Shown: positions 11,758-25,567 of the stretch, piece by piece | Layout of the letters: each line of letters opens with the position of its first letter | Numbering within the stretch: position 1 is the stretch's first letter | Assembly: GCA_029891345.1 (NCBI GenBank) | Contig: CM057009.1 | Coordinates: 312,716,184 to 312,780,183 of the forward strand | Direction: 5' to 3' | Length of the DNA stretch: 64,000 nucleotides | From: Dryococelus australis | Taxonomy: Eukaryota > Arthropoda > Insecta > Phasmatodea > Phasmatidae | The notes under the pieces: model-generated | The model's database searches: none | What the model was told of the DNA's origin: nothing | What the model saw: the letters and a program-made list of their open reading frames with translations, nothing else | Program-made: the position numbers and the translations under genes

Positions 11758-12138
11758 GTGTTCGAAACTTTGGAACCTTTGGATTTTCGGGGCTTTCATA
11801 TGCCCCCTAGTATGGTTGTATGCAAAAAATGTGGTGAACTGTTTTATGGTAGACAAAAATCGGTAAAGTGTGCTGGTTCGTGCGGCACTCGTTGGCATAC
11901 ACAGTGTGTTTCGAAAAGTGATGGGCAAGATTTTATTTGTGTGAACTGCAGCGATGAAAAAATTTTTTGTTTCTCAGCCAAACATATTAGTAAAAATAAT
12001 GTGGTTAAAAAAACTAGTGCTAATGATAGCCAAAAAAAGTATGCTCTTAAAGTTACGCTTGTAGACAGTGAAGTGGCTAGTCCAGACGATTCTTCTGTGA
12101 CATTAACTTCTGTGAAATTAATTGAAACATGGATATGA
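11758..12138 (+). CDS. PHD-type zinc-finger ORF, probably from a retrotransposon
   Basis: The 126-residue frame carries a compact PHD-like finger at about residues 22-62: CKKC, then CAGSCGTRWHTQC, then CVNCS. This supplies the paired C-x2-C, C-x3-C, W-H-x2-C and C-x2-C ligands expected for a treble-clef PHD finger. The first ATG at 11758 is immediately upstream, but the methionine at residue 19 is equally plausible as start. After the stop, another frame at 12129-12230 encodes a helix-prone segment (KIDELAKEVK, then after a stop LREDNILLRNMFEKQQ) resembling a coiled coil. A PHD finger followed by a coiled coil is a known layout of ORF1 in some insect non-LTR retrotransposons. The frame is broken and then abuts the direct repeat at 12260, so I read it as a decayed element gene rather than a host gene. 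Confidence 0.5.
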   Translation: MFETLEPLDFRGFHMPPSMVVCKKCGELFYGRQKSVKCAGSCGTRWHTQCVSKSDGQDFICVNCSDEKIFCFSAKHISKNNVVKKTSANDSQKKYALKVTLVDSEVASPDDSSVTLTSVKLIETWI

Positions 12139-12259
12139 GTGTAAAACTGTTATTTGAGACTCTTTGCACAAAGATTGATGAACTTGCTAAGGAAGTGAAA
12201 TAACTTAGAGAGGATAACATATTATTGCGGAATATGTTTGAAAAACAGCAGAGCACTGC

Positions 12260-12711
12260 GACAAACTGTAAACAGTATGGTGATACACCAAACATAGGCC
12301 AGCGAGAGGTTCGTCGTGGGGCCAGATGCCTGCTAGATACGTGAGACACTGTAGGACGTCAGCCAGTGGCCGCCCTCTCAGTAAGGACCACGAGAGGGGT
12401 GTACTGAGGACCGCCGCTGCCGATAAGTCAAGGAGACGCAGCCTTCTGCAACGAGGATTAAGGTGAACTGGTTCGAAACGGTTACGTTGGAGAGACTTTA
12501 GTTTGGTAATTAAAACAATTGGCTTTAACATAATTGAATAGAAGTAAACTAATTACTCTCCCATTTGTCATAAAGTAATTATTGTAAAGTGTTGTACATT
12601 TGTCAGTTACAGAGATTTATATAAAGACACTTAAGGAGAGTCCCATCTTTGTGTTAAGCACATCACCTTCTTAATAGTGTGTGACCTGTCAGCTAAGGCA
12701 GGGTCACAGCA
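12260..12711 (+). repeat. Direct repeat copy 2 (3' LTR candidate)
   Basis: Collinear with 6856-7276, but with about 30 extra bases near the right end (around 12632-12668) and small indels. It starts immediately after the coiled-coil remnant of the PHD ORF. If the pair are LTRs, the element would span about 5.9 kb (6856-12711) and has lost any recognisable pol. Confidence 0.6.
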
Positions 12712-15700
12712 GTATGAAAGCCCGATGATGTAATTTTTATAGGGCTATTGATTTAAAAAAAAATACAAATAGGGCTTAGTTTCTTTAGTTTTTAGAATGA
12801 AAAGTATATAATAAACAAAATAAAAGTGATATTCACATTGCTCATATATAGTAGCATATAAAAAATATATATTTCCAGTGATTACAACCAAGACAATCAT
12901 ACTATGTGGGATGACTGTAACTGTTAAAATAAAACACGCAAGAAGCTATGAGGAGTTTTAAGAAGTATCAGTTTAACAAAGAAATAACAACCAATATTTT
13001 GTGTTATATACATTTTATTACACAATTAAAATACAAACTCTTCTACCCATCAGAGCTTGAACACTGGAACATCATCTTCCAAGGCAGCCATTTTAAATTA
13101 ACTATAAAACATTTGATTAGTGGCTTAAAATGTGAAATTTGCTGAAATGTGATAACGTTTCTCACTAGAGCCTTTTTGGAGTTTTTCACATGTGCATAAC
13201 ATGTTTCACAGCACTCAAGTATGAAGCTATACTATACTCTGTTTCATATAACTTCAGTAAATTTTGACAGTTTTCAAAAAGAAGTGCAGCCACCATGTAT
13301 CCCGCCATCACAGCTGTTCTGTCGGTGAAGAAAACTATCTCTGTAAAAAAACTATGAATCCAATGGCAAGCATTGAAAGACTGACTATTTCTGTCCAGTA
13401 CTTAGGCTACTATAGCTGGTTGACATTCCCAACTGTTGTATTTTTGTTATGATCACATAATATACTAGATAGGGTTGTTTTATTTTATTGGTGGGGTGGG
13501 GAACTATAGTTAAATGATTTTCATGAGACGTGATTTTTTTTGTGGTTCTTCTTATGAGAGAGTGGCGTATGGAACTTGCATTGTTTTGACGATGCAGTGG
13601 AAAATTCTGCTCATACGGAAATAGCATTCAATTTACTATAACTCAAAAGTTTTGCTTATAACTTCATCGAAAGAACTAAATGCGATAAATGTGTTGCTGT
13701 TTGTACCGATACGAGAAATGCTCAACAGATAAATATTACCGCATTTTTTAATATAATGAACTACCCTAAAAGGGCGCTTATTTAGGCAACGTACATGTGA
13801 AAACATCCCACAAGAACCAAATGCAATCATTACTTCACTGGTAATACTGATGTACGAAATGCACAATATAAACATGTTCAGCAAATTTAACTTCTACGTA
13901 AAAATTGTAGTGTTACAATCAAATAAAAGTACAAATACATTTCTAATATTCTAACAATTTAAGAAAACATTATTTATAAAACACACAAACTTACTGTTCA
14001 CTTTGTAAGTCCTAAACACGTGCCGAACTTTGGATGATTAATTCACTAAATCACTTGTCGGCTACGGGTACGAAATAATTTATTTGCTGACTTATGCAAT
14101 AACAAAACATGAACTATTTCTTGAAACCAACAAATTCAATCTTCACAACTTAAATAATTTTTCGCTCGCACTTCGTGATGGTCACAGAAAATGGCAGACC
14201 ACAGCACACAATAAACTATTTTACAAAGCAGCAGAAATGTGTCGATAATTCTTTTCGCTGAGGAGACTTCTAAAAAGGCACCTACTACGGACTACACTTA
14301 ATGAAGTACGTAACAACAAAAATAATTAACTGCACATATAATATTCCGACATCACCAGCAAGGAAATCTCACATATAGATAAATTATGATGGAAGAGCGC
14401 ACAATGGCAACTGCTTTTCACTGGGCGGGTGGAGACCATAGACAACAGATTCAACAGAGATTGGTGGAGACCTTTAACATAACCATGATGTTAGCATGTT
14501 CTACTATAATATTTCTAAATATTTTTAAAGCTCTTGCTCTATAACTCAGAAAAATTGTGCATTAGTCTATGAGTGTAATATTAACCATAAATGTTTTAAT
14601 AATCATCAATTTTGAACATTATGATTTTTAATTTCGAGTAATATTTTCTTTTACAATCATCGCAAAGAGCACCAACATAATAACCTGCATCCTGAAACAA
14701 CCATAGGCTGACACAGTACTTTGCAAATGGGGGCATTTACTGTTTACATGCTGTGTAGGTTGGTCACAATGTCTATCAAATTTTATTGAAATGATATGAA
14801 ACAGAGTATAATTTCTCAATTCTCTGTAAAGTACATGCATCCCATGTTGAATCAGAGAATTTTCATGAGGTGTAACAAAATATGGTGTTTCTCATTTTTT
14901 AAGCTTGATCACAATGTATTGGAACTCCAATCAGCTATACAAATTAAGATGCTCTGGGCAACATACAGAAATTTTCCAAATAAGACCCTATGACACCAGC
15001 TACCACTTATGACATCATACGATTGAGAAAACATTCTGCTTTTATGCAATAACTGCTACATTAATTAATGTTTTCAACTGAAAACAGCTTAAGTCAGATT
15101 TTCATGCAGCATTTGTCAGAGTTTATACAAATGATTTCTGCTTAATGCTGTGATTATACAGCAGAGAATTTGGAACATACTTTTATGCAGCACTTGCATT
15201 TTTTTTGTCTATGAATGTGCAAAATGTAAAGAATATTGCATTCTGATATTCTGAGTCACCTGTGACATACAACAAAGTTCTGCTATGGTGTATGCCATAT
15301 TATTCAATTTTGTAACATTAAAATGTCAATATATATGGATGAACATATATATTAGACACAAAAATGAACATACAGACAGAACATGCTTAAGTGTGACTAC
15401 ATACACACCTGACTAGAGCAATGAAAGATAAAGCACCTTGACAAAGAACACATTCATAAAGGCTATCTCAAATAGGTACAAAATTACAAGTACCACACCC
15501 ATTCAGCGAGCAATGTAACACTAAAATAAAAATTAACACAATTTTACAACCAAGAAAAATTGAAAGTAGCTCCAAACAAGTGTCAGGTTGGGTTGCAAGT
15601 TTCAATACCATGACACTGATATCACACAAATGTTTGTAAAAACCAAGGACTGCTATGCAATGGCAAACTAAACTGAAACTCAAGGCTGTAAAACTTATCA

Positions 15701-18700
15701 CTTCTGTGAATTCAATTTTGATATAAAAATGGAAAAAATGAATTGCTACCATATAACAGGCGGCACAGCAATGTTGATGGCCAACATAGCAGAGTGAAAA
15801 GGGACAAGCACACAATCTTTGATACATAAATACTACTATTGCAAAACTACAACAATCAAAGTTGACAGCCAAAAAAGAAAGAAGGAAAATGGGAGGCCAC
15901 CCAGTATACGAGTAAGTACTGTTCTTACCTGGTCATGCTACAAACGCAAACACACATCAGTCCTGAAGGGGTTTACAAGCAGAAAACTTGGGGCAGCATT
16001 AGAAAACTGCATATGGAGATATATATGGCAAGGTAATCATTTGTGTCCTGAAACACTCACTGGACAATGACATTGTCCACCCAATTTACAAGATGCCAAA
16101 ATCCCAGATGACCCCACTGGTAATTGAACCCAGTTAGTTGTGGTGACATGGCAAATGGTCTGATAAATTCAGTGGCTGCAAACTAAGATGTGACCAAGAA
16201 CAGTGGAAAATTAACATGTATATTTATGTCTCTGAGCAACCAGTACCAGAGATGAGGAGTTGCATGCATGTATGTCATACAGAAGCTACAATAGGGATCA
16301 CAGGTTAACCCATTAGACACAGCATAGACAAATGTGTATTTCATTTTTCGCTGGCAATGTGCACTGCAAGACTCAATACCCAATTATATTACCTGTGGGG
16401 AACTGATTCGTAAACAGTGCTATTGTTCTAGATGATGAATGGCTCACATTTTTAGAGCAGATGAAATAAGTACTGTACCTGCTTACGACAGCAAGTACCA
16501 AAATATTTTGTATTTGCAATACCTGAAAATAGATACTAAACTGGGCCTGGAAGGGTTAAGAGAAGCAGAATTGAGCTACTGATCACACGGCAAAAGTCTA
16601 GCATAACTCAAGCTGCCTATGAAAGTAATTGTTCAGAAATTTGGCAGTAATTGAGTGCCTAGTTGGCACAGCAAAAATAATACACAGTTCCAATAATTTT
16701 ATAGTGTTTTCAGTGACTATATAAACATTCAAAACCACATCACACAATGGCAAAATAAATAGGCCAGACAAAATTAATATGGGACAACTCAATTTGCATC
16801 CACCTAATAACAACTGTTCAGCAATGAATAAAAAAAAGTTATGAATACTGAACATCTATACCATTTTCATTTCAATCCAATTCACAACACAAAACAGGTA
16901 ACAGTTTGACTATGCAAAAAGATGCATGCCAATAATAAATAACACACATTATTCGCCACTTAAAGCAAAGGGTCATTGGAAATTAATTTGGTAACTAGAC
17001 CAAATTAGTACCACAGTGACAAGGAATCGAGAATATTTAAACAACACAGAACACTGTACACAAATATTAAACAACAGCTTTATTTTAAAAATTCAACAAT
17101 AAAATAATTCATTTTTTGTATAACCACTATTAAAGTCATGCACATAACATTACAATTCACACAATTTCTCCATCAAGTTGTGATTCTCCATTTTCTTCAG
17201 AGATGTAAGCAGTTTCAAGCGTTGAGTCAAATTTATTGATATATATCATTTCAATCACTATTGATCAATATATGCAACCTCACCTCAGTGGTGTTGTTCA
17301 ATCATTTCATGTATTTAAATTTTTTTGCCATAGTTAACTCTATTGATGATCAGATGAAAACTGGAAATTGTTTCAATCTTATGTTTATTCAACACCATCT
17401 TCAATCCAGGAAGACTATTTTCTTTGCCACTTCTGACTAAAAAGAGGGCTTACAAGGCTTTCTTTTTTTAAACAATGAAGACCAATGCTCTTCTTCCTTT
17501 AAAGGCAATTAATAGTTTTCGCTTGTTCCAAAAGGAAATTTAAGTTCATAAGATCTACAGCTCAGATGCATAAAGATAGATGGAAAATGCCCATTTACCT
17601 TTGAGCTACAAAAATTAGGTTAAATAAATATTTAATGCAAATATTCTTTTCTTAAATAACAAAAGTAGCTTTGAGACAAAATATGGATTAAGATCTAAAA
17701 TTGATTCATTATAGTTAAAAATTGTATAACCCATAAACAAAAACATTACAAATAGTGCTAAGAACAGACACCTGCTCTTAATAACATGAAAATGCAATTT
17801 TTTTAAATTGCAAAATAAATTGTTTGCAAAATTTTCAAAAATTATGTAGGTGTAACATGTGAAGTAGTAAAGCATCTATACTTCACATATTCAAAATTTG
17901 ATAGATGAGAGAGAATGACTTGCCAAAAATGGGTAATTACAATTGTGAACTCCCAGAAATAATATTTAAGATTAAGAATAAGGGTAGGTTTATATTGCAA
18001 AAATTAAGATTACTAATTGCAATAAATTGCTTCGTAGGAAACAACTTTCTCATGCCTAGTTACACTGCCATGTCCCCGTTGGCTTCGGTCAACATTTTAA
18101 TTGAGAAAAATTGTAAATTTTAATTTATGGATCATGGAATCTCCAACACTGTGTATGATCTAATGAGTTTTGTTATGAACTAGTACACTGGACACAGGTC
18201 TCCCATTTATAAAACAATGCTTATTTTTTAAGCCATCTGCTAATCTTCAAACTATTAACCAACTTTAACAAACAAGGTGTCAAAATTAAAAGTGTTAAGA
18301 TTACCAAGGACAGTGTTTCAAAATAAGACTTTCTATTTCATGGTAATTGGTTTAAATTTAGTTCTCAAAAATTGGTTCTCAACTTTTAATCAGGTACCAG
18401 TTTTCATGTATGAGCAGAGAACTATTCCACACTTCTTATACTTCTCAATACTAAAACTGTTATGAATTTAAGTGTTACTGAAGGATGGCTGAAAGAAAAT
18501 ACAACTAACCAACAGTCAACTTTAAGTCAGAAAGTCATATCTGAATATTTAATATTAATTTTGAGATGTATTTATCCACAAACATTGTCTGTAATTTTCT
18601 AAACCATATAAAACTTTTGTACTTCAAAAATGGGTAGGATGATTACTAGATAGTCATTAATATGATGAAAATAACCTATGTCACCACAAATGCAGATATG

Positions 18701-20459
18701 TCTTACTGACTCAATATGAGATAGCCAAGTACTTCTTAATTTAAACAGTCTATTTATGTAAATATAGGAATGTTTTAATCCAATATTTACTTTGAAAAAT
18801 AGAGGGTTGGTGTGTACTTTTGCCCACTAGCAAATATGACTTCAATATTCTTTCTTGGATATCAGTATGTACATGGCATGGACCTGTTTCACTACAGTAC
18901 AAACCACTACAGAAAAAAATAACAGCAAGTGTTTTCAAATCAGCAAACACACAAAAGGGTGGTTGTGTGATGAAGTTAGTTCTTCGTATTATAATGTGTG
19001 GTTAACATAACACCCCCCCCCCCCCCCAAACAGCAACCCTTCAAAACTGAAGGATTTGCAACATTCTGCCACCATGTATTACTGCAGCAAGGAGAGAACG
19101 TGATGACACTGCATCATAGATTTTGCTTCTGCTGCTTCCAGTACCTCACCTAGTGCAAGTGCTTGGCATGAGATGAATCTAAGGCGAAGAAAAAGTCTCT
19201 CCAACAGCTAGGTCTGTCGAGTCTTAAAGAGACGAAGGGTAGGGTAATGCTGCCTAATGTTGGCAGACCCTGTGCAGGGTGGTAAGAGCCTGAAGTGCAA
19301 TGAAGGAATACAATTTACTGGCAACTGGTGTGGGCAGTTACTGTAAAATACAAGAAGTGGCTGTGGTTCAGCCCACTCCCTTGTAGCATAAACACCCTAC
19401 CTGGGGCCAAAAGTGTAGATCATGGAACTTATCATTCTATGTCCAGGAATCCTGGATGCTGAAGTACTGGACTATGCATCTTTCCTAGAGGCAGTCAGGA
19501 ACAAGACAAGATATCACTTGAAAATCCACTCTCCAAAGGAATTCCTGCTGAAATGGGGTGAAATCCTTAAAAAGAAATAAATAGGCTGTGCTGGCTGTCT
19601 TATTCAGAATCCAGACTTCCTGGAAAAATCTAAGTATATCACAATGACATAGCTCCAAACTCGACTGAGGTGAAATCTGATAGCTAGAATAGGCTTTAAA
19701 AGTGTTTTATTAGTGATATAATGTACAGTGCAACTGTAAGAACCACCCTTACAATTCTCAAAGTCAGAGAGAAGAGAAAAAGAGTGAAAACTCCATGAAA
19801 CCAAAGTACACTTCATGTAAAACATAGTAACTAACAGGTAACAAATTGTGGTTAATAATGTATAAAAAATTGTAGTGAAATTCAGTTAAATAAAGGTTGC
19901 AAGCCTACAGCAAATACAAAATAAAAACTGTAGAGTGGACATCATTAAGTAGTGTCACAAGACCAAGTGTGAAAATTCATTTAATTTTACAGTCACTGGT
20001 GGGCTGGATTGGGTAATTGCCGTGCCATTTGTTTTAGAACCACACAAAATCAAAAATGCTGGTAAAATATGTATAGTTATAATTTCAAACTGTGTTCTAA
20101 AAGGGGGTGAATTTTGACTTATCCTTGTGTATTTACACTTGAAAATATACAGATTTAGGTGTTACACCATGGTGGCCACTCATTCCAATAAAATTAATTC
20201 CCTGATTTTTCCCTTATTACCCTGATATTGATTGTAGAGGTTTATCATGTGGTATGTTCTTCATTCTATGACAATGCTTGTAATTATAACCGTCTTAAAA
20301 AAAGTCCATCAATTTATACTGAAGCACTCATTTTGATGACCTGCAGCTTAGGTTTGTTCTGTCTATGAACAGTTAACACAAAAACATACGCATTTCCCAT
20401 TTACAAACTACCATTTTAGTTGTTTATGACTACCCACATTATTTTACTGGCAAGGGACT
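12712..20459. other. Long AT-rich intronic stretch without recognisable genes
   Basis: About 7.7 kb of AT-rich DNA. The longest frame (15468-15872, minus) encodes a Cys- and aromatic-rich hydrophobic string with no domain, typical of translated AT-rich non-coding DNA. A C homopolymer is at 19011-19027. A fragment at about 20160-20225 resembles the GGTGGCCACTCA-type repeat described at 24040-24170. Confidence 0.6.
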
Positions 20460-22360
20460 TAATTTCCTTTGGAAATATTAGACACGAAATAGTCTAATCG
20501 ACCAGCTGCAACAATCCCATCATACACTTGCCTCTGAGCAATTAGGGACTATTCTTTAAGGTTCTCTAATAAACTCTCGCGGTTGATGGAGAAACCTCGT
20601 TCCACATTGGCATTTCCATGGGCTAGAATTAATACATGTTTTACAAACAACACAAGTTCAATGGACCAAACAATGCACCAATAGCAGTTGTTTCATTCAA
20701 AAACTGCCAAGTCTACGATTTTTTCTAGAAAATGTTTTGATACCATTTGGACATCATCTTTTTCACAAAGTGACTTTAACTGACAGTCAATTTTGTATAC
20801 CTTGAGACCAAGCACCATGTTGTTACCAACAAGAATGTTAAATGTCTGTCTAAGACGCCTGTGTTGCACAGCTGGATGTGCCGTAACAGCGGGGTCCAAA
20901 CATGAAATTCCTTCCCTCAAAAGATATTTCAGTGGTAAGCACTGAAATATTTCTGCACAGAGCTTTTGAAAAGTGTTTCTGCATTCATTCATCATCTGTA
21001 AAATTTCCAGTTGTGAGGTATTCTTGGATTTTTGCAATGCATTCCTTGTAGCATAGCCTATGTCTGCATTCTTGGCACTCAAAAACACATTCTTACCAGA
21101 CAGATCAATAGCAGTGGTCTTGAAGACTCAAGTACATTTTTTTAAAAACAAATTTTGACATGATACTGAGAAACAAAGAATTCAGTGATTCAAACAACAA
21201 AGGTGCCATGGGTACATCTGACTGGAAGTCTACAAGAAATGGTTCGATAGTTGCAGCAAGTGAATGGAAAAATGTTAGCTTAGGAAGGACGAACTTCAGC
21301 GAAAACAAAGTGGAACATGACAGTGAATCACTTCTTCAAGATGGCACATTTTTAAACAAAAAATATAATGCTTTCAAAAACTCCATAATTTCCCATCCAC
21401 TGATTGTTTTGAAGACACAATGAAAGGCAGTAGTCCACAACTACCAATATCCAAAATGCAAGATTCACCAGGGCCTTTCACAAGTGTCTTAAATCCTTCA
21501 AGAGCTTAACATTTACATTTGGCCTATCCATGGAAAATTGAACAATTTTATTCGTGTTGATTTCAACTAATGCTGATGTCAGAACCTTAAACAGATTTTT
21601 CGATGTGCTATGGCCAAGTATGCAGAAGAAAAATATCTTGTGATCACACAACTATACCCCTCGTCCCAAATCCTGACCACTACGTCCATCCAACTCTTCT
21701 TCTGTGCAACTTTATAAAGAGACTCGTCAAATCCCACAACTACATGTAAAGCAATAGAACACACGTTTACAAGATCACAATGAAAGTGTGGTGCCAAACC
21801 ATATATTACCAAGTATGGAATTTTCGTTCTGTGTAATTGCATTTTTTCTTTGCAATGCTGGAGACAGGAAACATGACCTTTAAAAACAATGCTCGTTTTG
21901 GCACTGCACAAGTTGTGTGACATAACTGTGAACACACACAAAATTATTTCTGCATGAGTGATGTCATTCAAAACCAATCCATCCAAGCCACGTAATTCTT
22001 TGGTTTCTTTCAAAAATTGCTCGGGTACAGGGTTACTTGCAGTTTCTTCACTTTCAGATGTTGATGGCTTGCTTGTGTCGGTAAGTAGACTTGGTTGTAA
22101 AGATTTGTGCTGCTGACAAAAAAACTCTTCATAGTAGTGCAAGTAGACAGTGCTGCAACTGCTGATTGATGTTTCCTGCCATTCATGTGGCTTCTCACTG
22201 CTGTTTGCTCATATTGCTCAACGAAAACACAGTTTTGCAGACACTGCACTGCGCTGAAAATGGATTTCTATCAACCTCGCAAAGCCATTCCTTAAATTGA
22301 TCGTCTAGCAGCCATTCTCGTGAAAATGTGCACTTCGAATACGAGAATATATAACAACGA
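20460..22360 (-). pseudogene. Decayed hAT/ZBED-like transposase gene
   Basis: Read on the minus strand, fragments in shifting frames follow the order of a hAT-family (ZBED-like) transposase-related protein. First, at about 22340-22250, comes a BED-like start (FSREWLLDDQFKEWL). Then a segment VVVGFDESLYKVAQKKSWMD at about 21700 is followed by WDEGYSCVITRYFSSAYL. Next is IEPFLVDFQSDVPMAPLL near 21230, LDPAVTAHP near 20900, and finally a C-terminal dimerisation-like segment containing AHGNANVERGFSINRESLLE at about 20640-20550. At least three frame changes and several stops make it non-functional. The pieces are collinear and cover nearly the full length expected, so this is one old insertion. 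Terminal repeats were not resolved; an A-rich tract sits about 80 bases beyond the upstream end. Confidence 0.75.
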
Positions 22361-22432
22361 AGTCACAAAAATATAAATATTTTCAGAAACACCCTTGATT
22401 GCACCTTCAAAAATCACACTCTCTCTTCATGG

Positions 22433-22475
22433 AAAAAAAAAAAAAAAAAAAAACAACAACAACAACACACACACG
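22433..22475. repeat. Poly-A / (AAC)n / (AC)n simple repeat
   Basis: About twenty A residues followed by four AAC triplets and an AC run. It lies next to the upstream end of the decayed transposase gene and may mark the edge of that insertion. Confidence 0.85.
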
Positions 22476-25400
22476 TACCTAAGCACTCAAACAGTAGCAT
22501 AAAAAATTTAAACTGTATCTTAGATAACAAAACATGCTGAGTCCTTCGCCAAGATTGAAAATGTAACTAGACATTGTTTATTGCTGAACACACGTGGCAG
22601 TCACAGACACTTTTGTTTATTTACTATTTTCGCACCATTTCTCAATCGTCTTCTGCTATAGCCCACTTCATATAAGTATGGTAATTTTGACAGTCATGGA
22701 AACGTAGTATGGCCAAAATGTATTCCTCCGCCAAAGCTGTTTTGGCGATTAAAAAAAAAAAACATGTTTGTAAACAAAGGCTAATTGTCCACATGCTTCC
22801 TTTCATGACATGCACTGAAAGACTGACAATAGCCAAATTAATTATAGTAGTTAATGTCATTCCAATCTGTTATAATTTTTTTAAGCCTAAATAAAATATT
22901 TAAGGTTCTGTTTATTTTAATGGTTCAGTGGGGAACACTTTAGTTTGGCATCTTTTGTGACTGCAGTTTGGCCTGCAAATTATTTCGATGGAGGTGCAGA
23001 GCATTTTTCTTGAACAGAAATAGCTTTTTAACGAATATAACTTCGAAAATAACCTCACCAAAAGAACGTGATATTTTATGGCTGCTCATATGGATGCGGG
23101 AAAACAAAACATTAGGTAAACATTTTCAGCGAAGTTAACCTCACACGTAAAATAATACTTGGATTTGCAATAAAATACAAAACTGATTGTAAACGGTTAT
23201 TTTCAAAGTAAAAAAATTAGAAAAGATTGTTTCTTAGGCCCATATAGCCTACAATGTTATTTTTAAAAAACAAATGGTAAATTTACAGTTTTCTAGACCA
23301 CATACATTACAAATTTCCTAACAATTGTTCCATAATACCTAAATTATTTACAAAACATATTAACTTAGAGTTTGTAATAAATCCTTGAAAAAAAAATCAC
23401 AATTTCTGAACACATGTTGTTCTAATACATACTTCAGCGAGAATACTTCAGTAATAGGTTATTATGCTTGTTTGCCACTTATACAAATTAATTTATTTGC
23501 AGATTCATTCTATTACAATATTTCACCTGTTTCTTCAAACGAACAAGTGCGAATGTCGGAATGTAAAGACAGTAGTTGTGTTCCACAAAATAAAGAGTAA
23601 AGAAAAATGGTAGGCAGTGACACATGCTGATAATACTTCATCCAAGAAGATGCACTGAAAGATACACCTACAAAGTACAGTTATTGAAAGGTGCAAATAC
23701 CAAAATAATTAACCGCTAATAAAATATTCCAACTACAATACAAAGAAAGGTGTTAGCCAAACTTTTAACTTGATCAAGTTAACCGGGCAGGTATTCGTAA
23801 ATTGTTCATGTACGAAAATTCAGGTGCATTTGGCATTATTGGACGAAAGGAATCACGACAGTTCCTGAATGATGCAGAAGGCAAAAACGTGCTGTAACAT
23901 TTTAACTACTGCAGAATCTCGTGTTCATTAATTATATTAGACAAAAATAGAGTGAAACTAGAGTTTTAATTATGTATGTATAATCACTTAGGCAGCTTTC
24001 ATAACTTTGTTCTCAGTCATTTCATAATTTGCATTGCAGTGTTCCTAACACTGTAAAATTTTCCAGCTCTTCCAAAAATTCCCTGAAAATTCCCAGATAT
24101 TTCTTGATGATCACAGTTTCCCCAAAAAATTCTGGTTTTCCCAGTGAGTGACCACCCTGTACACTCACACAATCTAATAAATTTGGATGCAAGATACTTG
24201 GCTGTAAATAGTTCACCATTTTAAACTTGTAACGAACACCATTCAACTTACACAACATATGATGTTATTTGTATAAAATAGTAATCATGGAAGGAAATGT
24301 TTATATAATTCTTCCTGTTGTTATATGCAAGGCGCTTCAGCATATTGTGATCTATGGCTGTCCTTTAATATTTCTAAAATAATTTTCACTACACACACCT
24401 TAAAATCAATTAAGAAGATGCCTTTTAACTGCTTTTTATATTTTTTGTAACAATTTATTCTTTAATAGTCATATGCTCAAAGAACAATAAAAAAATTAAT
24501 GAACGTATTTCTTAAATCAAAACAATTTATATCACCTGTAAAAACTGTAAGTTGAATGGTGTTTGGGACTAATGAAAAATAATTGTTTTTCTTGTCCTTA
24601 ACTAACCATTAACAACAATACTAATTCAAGATAATCATAGTGGGACTTTTTGTGCTACAAAAAGTATTAATAACATTGCTGTAAACTACACAATAAGGAA
24701 GCAATAACAGCCCGTATTAATATTAAATGAAGTTATAGAATATGTAAAGCTGTTTAACTTGATAAAAAAAAAATGCTAAAATGCTAAAATGCTAAAAATT
24801 ACAATTCCTTAAGTTATCATTCAATGGTAAACTAAAGGTCATGACTTAGGCAATTATTTCTATTATATTTCTCATTTTGAATTTTATTATTATTATTATA
24901 TCTTTTTGCTTCATACTGTTAGCATTGGAAACTCCATTGCCTAAAAATATCTCGATGCATCACTCAGAAACTTATGATTGATGTTTGGCCGAGCCATCAA
25001 AACTTGGATGTTCTAGAGTCCGCGAATGCCTTCAAATTATCACTGGCCTTGCAAGTACTCAAAAACACTGAGTGTAAGGACGTTGACATATCTTACATTT
25101 TTCAGTGTCAAAGATACTTCAGTTCAAATCCATTCACTGGTGCCGGCAAATCTTTTTTAAGGTTTCAGTTTATGTTCCCATAAACAACATCCAGAATGCA
25201 AAATGCATGCAGAATGAAAACTGGTTCTTGTTATTATTGGAATAAAAAAAAACAACTGAAAAGAGTCAGCCTGGCAACAGTTTTTTTTTTTAAATTTGAT
25301 GGGCTGATGTATACGACATAACACACTGCATGCACCACTGACGGTAAGTAAGCTTCACAATTTCATTAAAATTCATTTCTTAAGTGCACATAAACATGAA

Positions 25401-25567
25401 TTTTGAAGCAGAACATCTATTACAGACCAACTTAATTGGATTGAATTCCAATGTTCTCTTCATTTCAAATGCTTCAACCCCACAGAGAGATGTGCATCTC
25501 CTCCTGATGTACCAGGAGATGTGACAGAGATTACAAATCACAGTGATCAATGACGAAGTGAAAAGAG
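22476..25567. other. AT-rich intronic DNA
   Basis: No genes supported. It contains a short (TTA)n run near 24885-24900 and the GGTCACTCA-type repeat fragment at 24040-24170. Confidence 0.6.
24040..24170 (-). repeat. Fragment of an arthropod-type dispersed repeat
   Basis: On the minus strand it reads GGGTGGTCACTCACTGGGAA, then a string of CCAGAATTTT, CAGGGAATTTTT and GGAAGAGCTGGAAAATTTT words. Such alternating CCTGGAA/AGGGAATTT words after a GGTGGTCA head recur in many arthropod genomes from memory. A weaker copy, GGTGGCCACTCATTCC, is on the plus strand at about 20171. The 78-codon frame across it is a by-product of the repeat. Confidence 0.4.

Noticed and set aside
15468-15872. 134-codon hydrophobic, Cys-rich minus-strand frame
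   Set aside because: Composition equals that of translated AT-rich non-coding DNA, with no signal peptide pattern, domain or splice context.
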